Shown: piece after piece, positions 59,142 through 64,000 of the stretch | Numbering within the stretch: position 1 is the first letter of the stretch | Layout: each line of letters begins with the position of its first letter | Source: Cornus controversa | Lineage: Eukaryota; Streptophyta; Magnoliopsida; Cornales; Cornaceae | DNA: 64,000 bases | Direction of reading: 5' to 3' | NCBI GenBank assembly: GCA_026545225.1 | Contig: CM048846.1 | Span: 55,556,270 to 55,620,269, forward strand | Notes under the pieces: model-generated | The model's input: the letters and a program-made list of their open reading frames with translations, nothing else | Database searches by the model: none | What the model was told of the DNA's origin: nothing | Program-made: the position numbers and the translations under genes

Positions 59142-59475
59142 TTATTCCCAAGACTGAGTATGATTCAATTATCAAGCGCATCAATCTGCCATCTACCTCC
59201 ACAACCACTTTGTTTAATTGAAGTAATACTTGTCTTCTTTCCTCGACCAGTACATCTTAGATTATTGATTCAGGGGCCTCCAACCATATAACATGTAACA
59301 TTTTCTTTCTTTATGATTTTTTTCGTACTTCCTCTCCCTCGTTTGTCATGATAGCTAATGGTACCAAATCTCCAATCTGGGAAATTGGTATTGTTAACAC
59401 ACCTAGTCTAACCTTCTCCTCTGTTTTGCACCCACCTCAGTTTTCCTTTAATTTATTATTTGTTCATAAACTTAT

Positions 59476-60760
59476 TGATGGTCCAGGAAGCCCATGAGCA
59501 TGTTTGCCCAGGTTTTAATGTCAAAAGAATGTCAAAAGGATCTACAGGGGCACTGTTGTCATTTGACTTTAAATGTTTGTATTGGGTAAATGTAGAGAGA
59601 GCTTTGTGATGATATACAATGAGCGAGAATGGAAAAGGTCCACCATGGGATCTGGGGTTCATGGGTTATCAAATTTATTGAGTGAAATATAGTGTGTGAA
59701 AGAGGACAATGTAGCGACTAGATTCGTTCCTTGAAGGGTTCATACCCTATTTCACAGATTCATTCCTTGAAGGGTTCATATTCTGATTTACAGATTTGTT
59801 CTTTGGAGGGTTCATGTTCTGTTCACAGATTCGTCCTTTGAAGGGTTTATATTGGTTCTGTAAATTCAAAAGAAGCTACACAAGTTCATTCATGAAGGTT
59901 AAGCTATTCTTTTCTTGATTATCAAGCAATTTGAGTATGAATCATATTTATCTGAGGTTACTACCAGCATGAACTTAGTTGTTTGAGTTCGATACTCTGA
60001 TATCTTGTTAAGCTCTGAATAGTTTTATATATTGAAGCATTTGAGCATATTTAGCTTTGTAGTGACTGATATGTTAATTGTCTTGATTATGAGATTTAGT
60101 CCTGTCATGTGTTAAATGCTTCCTGTTGAACTGAGCTCTATTTTGTTTGTGCACATTATCTTTAGCTTGTTTAAGTCATATTTGTGCCTAATTCATGATA
60201 TCAAACTATTTTCCTAAAAGCTTCTTGGCAATTTCTAAATTTCTTAACATGTGCATTTACTCTTATTAAGATCATGTTTGCAAAACTATACCAAATTTAG
60301 AGCTTACTTTACATTTTCATACCCTATATCTCAAATCTGATCTCTCATATTGATGGATTTATGTTCTGTTTTGCTGAATTATTCGTGCTGTCTAGAATCT
60401 CAATATAGCGGATTTGAGATTGAACTATTGTTGGATTTATGTTTTGTTTTGTTGAAGTATCTTTGTTGTCTAGAATTTCAATATAGTTGATTTAAGATTG
60501 AAATATTGCTAAATTTAAGTTTTGTTTTGCTAAAGTATTATTGTTGTCCGAAATTTCAATATTGTTGTGCAATGTGATCTTAAATTGCTAAATGCTGAAT
60601 TTATATGGCTGTTATTGCTAATTTTACAAATTCTAAAATGTTGATTTTACATGACTGTTATTGCTGATTTTATAGTGTTGAAATGCTGATTTTATGTGGC
60701 TGATTATTATTGATTTTATAGTGATGAATATGTTGATTTTTAATTGCTAAGAGGTTGTTT
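59476..60760 (+). mobile_element. LTR of the first copia family, partial
   Basis: It starts TGATGGTCCAGGAAGCCCAT, matching the copia LTR start at 13451, and continues with GCATGTTTG-CCA-GTTTTAATGTC. Farther on, 60340-60760 has the same repeated TTGCTGATTTTA/TTGTTGTC phrases as 15540-16380. It is not followed by gag or pol. It lies against the copia D fragment. Confidence 0.65.
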
Positions 60761-61381
60761 GGAAAAGCTGTCGGATTCATTTTCTAATTCTGAAAAAATG
60801 GAATCTAGAAACCAACTGTGCTGTCATTTCTGTTAAAAGCAGAATCTGTTTGGTAATGTCATCTGCTGTCAAAATTTTAAAAGCTAAAATATAAAAATAT
60901 GTTTGGTAACCCAAAATAATTTTTTTAAAAAAAATTAGTAGTATCTTTGGTTATAAATTGTGTTTGAGTAATATAATTCCAACTCATTTTAAACAACATA
61001 AATGAACTATACATATTATAACTTTGTTTTAAGGAAAATGATAAAACAACCGAGTCGGTATTAGTACTAACTGATGTGTTAGTTATTCATTTAAACACTT
61101 TGGAGGAGAGAGACATTATCTTTATCTATTACTTATTAAGAGTCCTTGTTGGACACAAGTGATTTGAGTGCAAAAAAAATTGATCGGCAAGTGTAGCACT
61201 ACTCTTGTTTTAATATTGCAAACAATGCATTTAAGCAGGTACATATTTGTCCTCACATTTTTACATTACAAAATCATATAGCATAGGATAATGTTAAATA
61301 TTATATGTTTAATCTTATACAAAACATGTGTTCTAGTAAGTACCCGAATTAAAATATTACATTGTTATTCTACTATATAGT
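60761..61381. other. Unassigned stretch
   Basis: Begins with TTGTTTGGAAAAGCTG and contains several TTTGGTAA phrases. No gene is seen. Confidence 0.3.
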
Positions 61382-61806
61382 TCATTTTGCAATCACTACT
61401 ATAAGTACAAAAAACATTACAATGATTAGAACAAAGAAAATGCTTATAATAGCATACCCACAACAGCCACAAAAAATAAGTCTTTTCCTACGTCGTGTTG
61501 CTAGTAAGTTTGCAACTACTGAATCTAACTCTTAATCCTTATAATCTTCAGTAGCATTTTGTTGATGTTGATGATTATCCAGCCAATAAAAGGAATCGAC
61601 CTGATTCTACAAAATAGAACATAATCATTATTAAATGGTTAATGAAAAAAAATGCAAATAGTTAATACCTTCCATACCAGACACCTATAAAAGTAACTGC
61701 CATAATTTTGTGAAATTTTAGCCATATAAAGTCTCATTGAGCCTCTACCACATGCACATGGAGGTCCACCTCTTTGTGGTCCAGATATCCTGCACCTTAT
61801 ACAAAT
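61382..61806 (-). pseudogene. GRF-type zinc-finger protein fragment
   Basis: Two exons on minus: 61806-61678 (after TATCTTAG; GPQRGGPPCACGRGSMRLYM, then AKISQNYGSYFYRCL) and 61606-61382 (after TTTTGTAG; NQVDSFYWLDNHQHQQ, then a basic stretch and a hydrophobic tail CGYAIISIFFVLIIVMFFVL). This is the small plant GRF zinc-finger family (CxC..FYxC..F-W-D) with a C-terminal membrane segment. The last expected Cys, before the FYW, is Ser. An in-frame TAA lies after ATEDYKD. No start codon is seen, so a 5' exon is missing. It lies directly downstream of, and on the same strand as, the Harbinger transposase. Function unknown; probably dead. Confidence 0.65.
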
Positions 61807-61999
61807 CTAAGATAATAAATGAACAATTAAAGAAAATACACTACACTACAAAGAAGAGATAATCAAACATACCAAATACAATCATAAATAATATCAATGT
61901 ATAAAATAAATTCATTACACATACATGTTCTTAGTAAAAACCACACATGTCCTTAATAATAACCATACATATCCTAAATAAAAGTACAACAAATGGTCT

Positions 62000-63334
62000 T
62001 CACGCATTAGCGTCATTCCATATTGCATTGGAAAAAGAATCACGTAACTCATTTGTTTCACAAAGTCGATTTTGAGAAAGATCAAGTCTTTGCCTTCTTC
62101 GGCGAGTACTATCTTCTTCTTGATCGTCATCAACAAAACCATCTCTCCCATATTTCATAAATATTTTATCTGTTGTTCCTGCATTCTAATGAAATTATGA
62201 AGAGTGTAACAAACAATGACAATATATTTTTGAATATCTAAATCAAAAGGAGCCATCAGCTTAAGTATTGGATATCTCATCTTCAATACTCCAAATAACG
62301 TTCAATCACATTTCTTAAAGAGAAATGCCTAAAATTAAATAATTCCTCCCAACCACAGGGCCGCCATCGATTGGGCTTGTACTCTTGCATGTGGTATCTT
62401 TCACCCCGATATAGGGTCAAATAACCAGGCAAGTTTGTGTATCTAGAATCCATAAGATAATATTTTCCTATAAATAGGTAACTAACTCAACATTTTATCG
62501 TCTCACAGATATAAACAAAATCAAATATAAACTCCATAAATTTTCTATATACCTTCAAGTGGTCATGAAAATTTTATTAGCATCATTTTTTACACACTCC
62601 TTAAATACCCTAACATCATTTGCAGTCCAACCTGCCATAACAAAAGTAAACCGCATGTCGAACGAACATGCAGCCATGACATTCATGGTAGTGTTTGATT
62701 TCCTACCACGCTAGGAAATTTGTTGATTCGAGGGAACCCATGCAGATACGTACGTTCCATCAATAGTTCCAATGCAATTCTAAATGAAAAGAGTATACAA
62801 ATGAGCGCATTAGTAATATAAATTCTTATAGATATTAAAATAATGATAATATGTGAGTCTCACTTCAAAGGAAGAATAAGCTTTTGGATAATGTAAGATC
62901 TCTGGTGGAACCATGTTAAGATTTGGTGGGGTAATAATCCGTTTCCCCAACTTACATATAGCCATTAGGATAGTATGAAAATACTTGGACATTGTCCATC
63001 CAGAGTGTTGAGATCTCTCAACCATAACACAATATCTCTCATTGTGAGCTAAAATATAAAGAAACATTATAACTTGTTCTTGAATTGAGAGATACCTAGA
63101 GTCTGTCGTTCCATCATTCTTCAACTCATCATATAAATTCAAGAATACATGTTTCTCCATTCTAAACATTTCTAGCCATCTAGAGCCATGACCATTAATT
63201 ATTTCAAGTATATAATCATTGTATTGTAAAACATTATTCTTACATGACCTATTAGATATCAAGTGCCTTTTATACTCCTCTGCCATGCATATAATTATAA
63301 TATGGAATTGTGTCTCTTCCGCTTCGAATATCAC
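62000..63334 (-). mobile_element. PIF/Harbinger transposase, degenerate
   Basis: DDE transposase on minus with GT-AG introns. The N-terminal helical region is 63334-62864 (FRMEKHVFLNLYDELK, SIQEQVIMFLYILAHNERY, PPNLNMVPPEILHYPK). The next exon, about 62779-62553, has GTIDGTYVSAW (first catalytic Asp), SNTTMNVMAACSFDMRF and AGWTANDVRVF (second Asp). The last, 62467-62000, has YYLMDSRYTNLPGYLTLYRG, HMQEYKPNRW, SLRNVIER (catalytic Glu) and the C-terminal LRDSFSNAIWNDANA. All three catalytic residues are kept, but an in-frame stop follows SNQQIS, and frame shifts occur near 62560 and 62305, so it cannot make the full protein. Spliced exon order matches the family. A Myb/SANT-like partner gene lies upstream. 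Confidence 0.85.
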
Positions 63335-63656
63335 ATAAGTCTTATATTTCTAGATATCCATCTATTAATAAATGACCAAAATTAAATACAAGATAAGCAT
63401 TAATACATAATAAGAATTAATTCAAAACAAATAGATACTACAAATACAAAGCAAATAGAAAGACATAAGTTTTCATACATTACCAAATCCAAACTAGAAA
63501 GACATAACTACCACAAATACAAAGAAAATAGAAAGACATAAGTTTCCACCACTCTAGAGTTTACAAACCAAAAACTACAACCGCAAGTTGCAAGCAACCA
63601 ATTACAAGTAAACAATAAGGCTATCAAATGTTCAATACCAACGCCTTCCTCATTGG
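63335..63656. other. Spacer between Harbinger ORFs
   Basis: AT-rich, with no clear feature. An AAATAGAAAGACATAAGTTT phrase is repeated at about 63455 and 63528, giving a short 70-80-bp tandem repeat. Confidence 0.45.
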
Positions 63657-64000
63657 TTATGGAAGTGTAAGAAAGAACTCCCTCCATGATATATTCTCAT
63701 GCATCTTATTAAGAGCTTTTGTCATATGGGCATCGTCAATGCCCTTAATAGCTTGTAAAGCATCAATACACTCCTGAACCAAATGTATCTTATTCACTTT
63801 TGGAGACCTAGAAGAGCATACATCAGTTTTTCCATACACGCTATTTTGAGTAGTGGGGGAAGTGCCTACATTGAAAATTTCCTCACAAGTCCTCTTCGAA
63901 TTCACTTTAAATCTATCCATAACTCTTTCTATGGTCAATACAAAACTATCTTCCTTTACCCTATGACAAGGTACCCTCAACTCTTCACTACGCTCCCTCT
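63657..64000 (-). CDS. Myb/SANT-like Harbinger ORF1 protein, C-terminal part
   Basis: Open on minus from the right edge to a stop at 63657. The C-terminal block VQECIDALQAIKGIDDAHMT, then KALNKMHENISWREFFLTLP, matches the C-terminus of plant Myb/SANT-like proteins, which PIF/Harbinger elements carry as the second gene needed for transposition. Upstream residues (VMDRFKVNSKRTCEEIFNVG) are low-complexity linker. The DNA-binding helices would be right of the window. It is on the same strand as and adjacent to the transposase, as in autonomous elements. No lesion is visible in this part. Confidence 0.6.
   Translation of the reverse strand, partial: RERSEELRVPCHRVKEDSFVLTIERVMDRFKVNSKRTCEEIFNVGTSPTTQNSVYGKTDVCSSRSPKVNKIHLVQECIDALQAIKGIDDAHMTKALNKMHENISWREFFLTLP

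Larger units (their letters stand above)
57750..59475 (+). mobile_element. Ty1/copia element D, 5' portion (fossil)
   Basis: A short LTR (about 57750-57995, TGACAGCTAATAG to ATTGTCA) ends in a long AT tract and is followed by TGGTATCA, the Met-tRNA primer site. Downstream lie gag with a zinc knuckle (near 58395-58480, HCGNTNHSVDYCWELHNKP) and the protease start (near 59260-59300, IIDSGASNHITCN). A TRIM-like element is inserted between these two parts. To the right it is bordered by the LTR at 59476. Only the 5' portion is present and it is broken. The short LTR and gag type suggest the Ale/Retrofit lineage. Confidence 0.72.

Overview
This is nuclear DNA from a flowering plant, probably a eudicot. 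The evidence is spliced plant genes with GT-AG introns, a class II cytosolic small heat-shock protein, a fragment of the plastid gene ycf2, and several nested plant LTR retrotransposons. Most of the window is transposon. Only three host loci are recognisable: a kinesin-8 gene (minus strand, first four coding exons, 2827-9111, running off the left edge), a broken Dim1-like/TXNL4B thioredoxin-fold splicing gene (plus strand, exon pieces at 33163-33318 and 39595-39693), and an intact HSP20 class II gene (minus strand, 42817-43293) with a heat-shock promoter.

Layout from the left. 1-9111 is the 5' half of the kinesin gene. Its introns are loaded with a LINE split by a solo LTR, a 3.76-kb solo LTR that itself carries a hAT-like MITE, a LINE 3' end and a SINE-like insert. 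9112-11437 is the kinesin upstream region followed by tandem repeats. 11438-31549 is a nest of Ty3/gypsy Del/Tekay chromoviruses. Two diverged copies lie head to head (A on minus, B on plus). A Ty1/copia element sits against the LTR of A, and a second copy of the same hAT-like MITE sits inside the copia LTR. 31550-33162 holds several tandem repeats. 33163-39693 is the Dim1-like gene remnant, with a structurally complete small-LTR chromovirus (AATAC target duplication) in its intron.

39694-44930 holds a Tourist-type MITE, a plastid ycf2 insertion bordered by a perfect 27-bp direct repeat, and the HSP20 gene. 44931-54490 is an old Tat-type Ty3/gypsy element (GCCAT target duplication) into which two solo LTRs of other families have inserted. 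54491-64000 is a mosaic of a Mutator-like transposase remnant, a copia fragment containing a TRIM-like element, another LTR of the first copia family, a GRF zinc-finger gene fragment and a PIF/Harbinger element with its transposase and Myb/SANT-like protein, which continues past the right edge.

No multi-gene host pathway is encoded here. The interest lies in the layered insertion history, the two copies of the 8-bp-duplication MITE, the plastid insertion, and the decay of the Dim1-like gene. All retroelements are treated as fossils. Only the chromovirus at 33413-38502 has both LTRs and clean ends at low LTR divergence.
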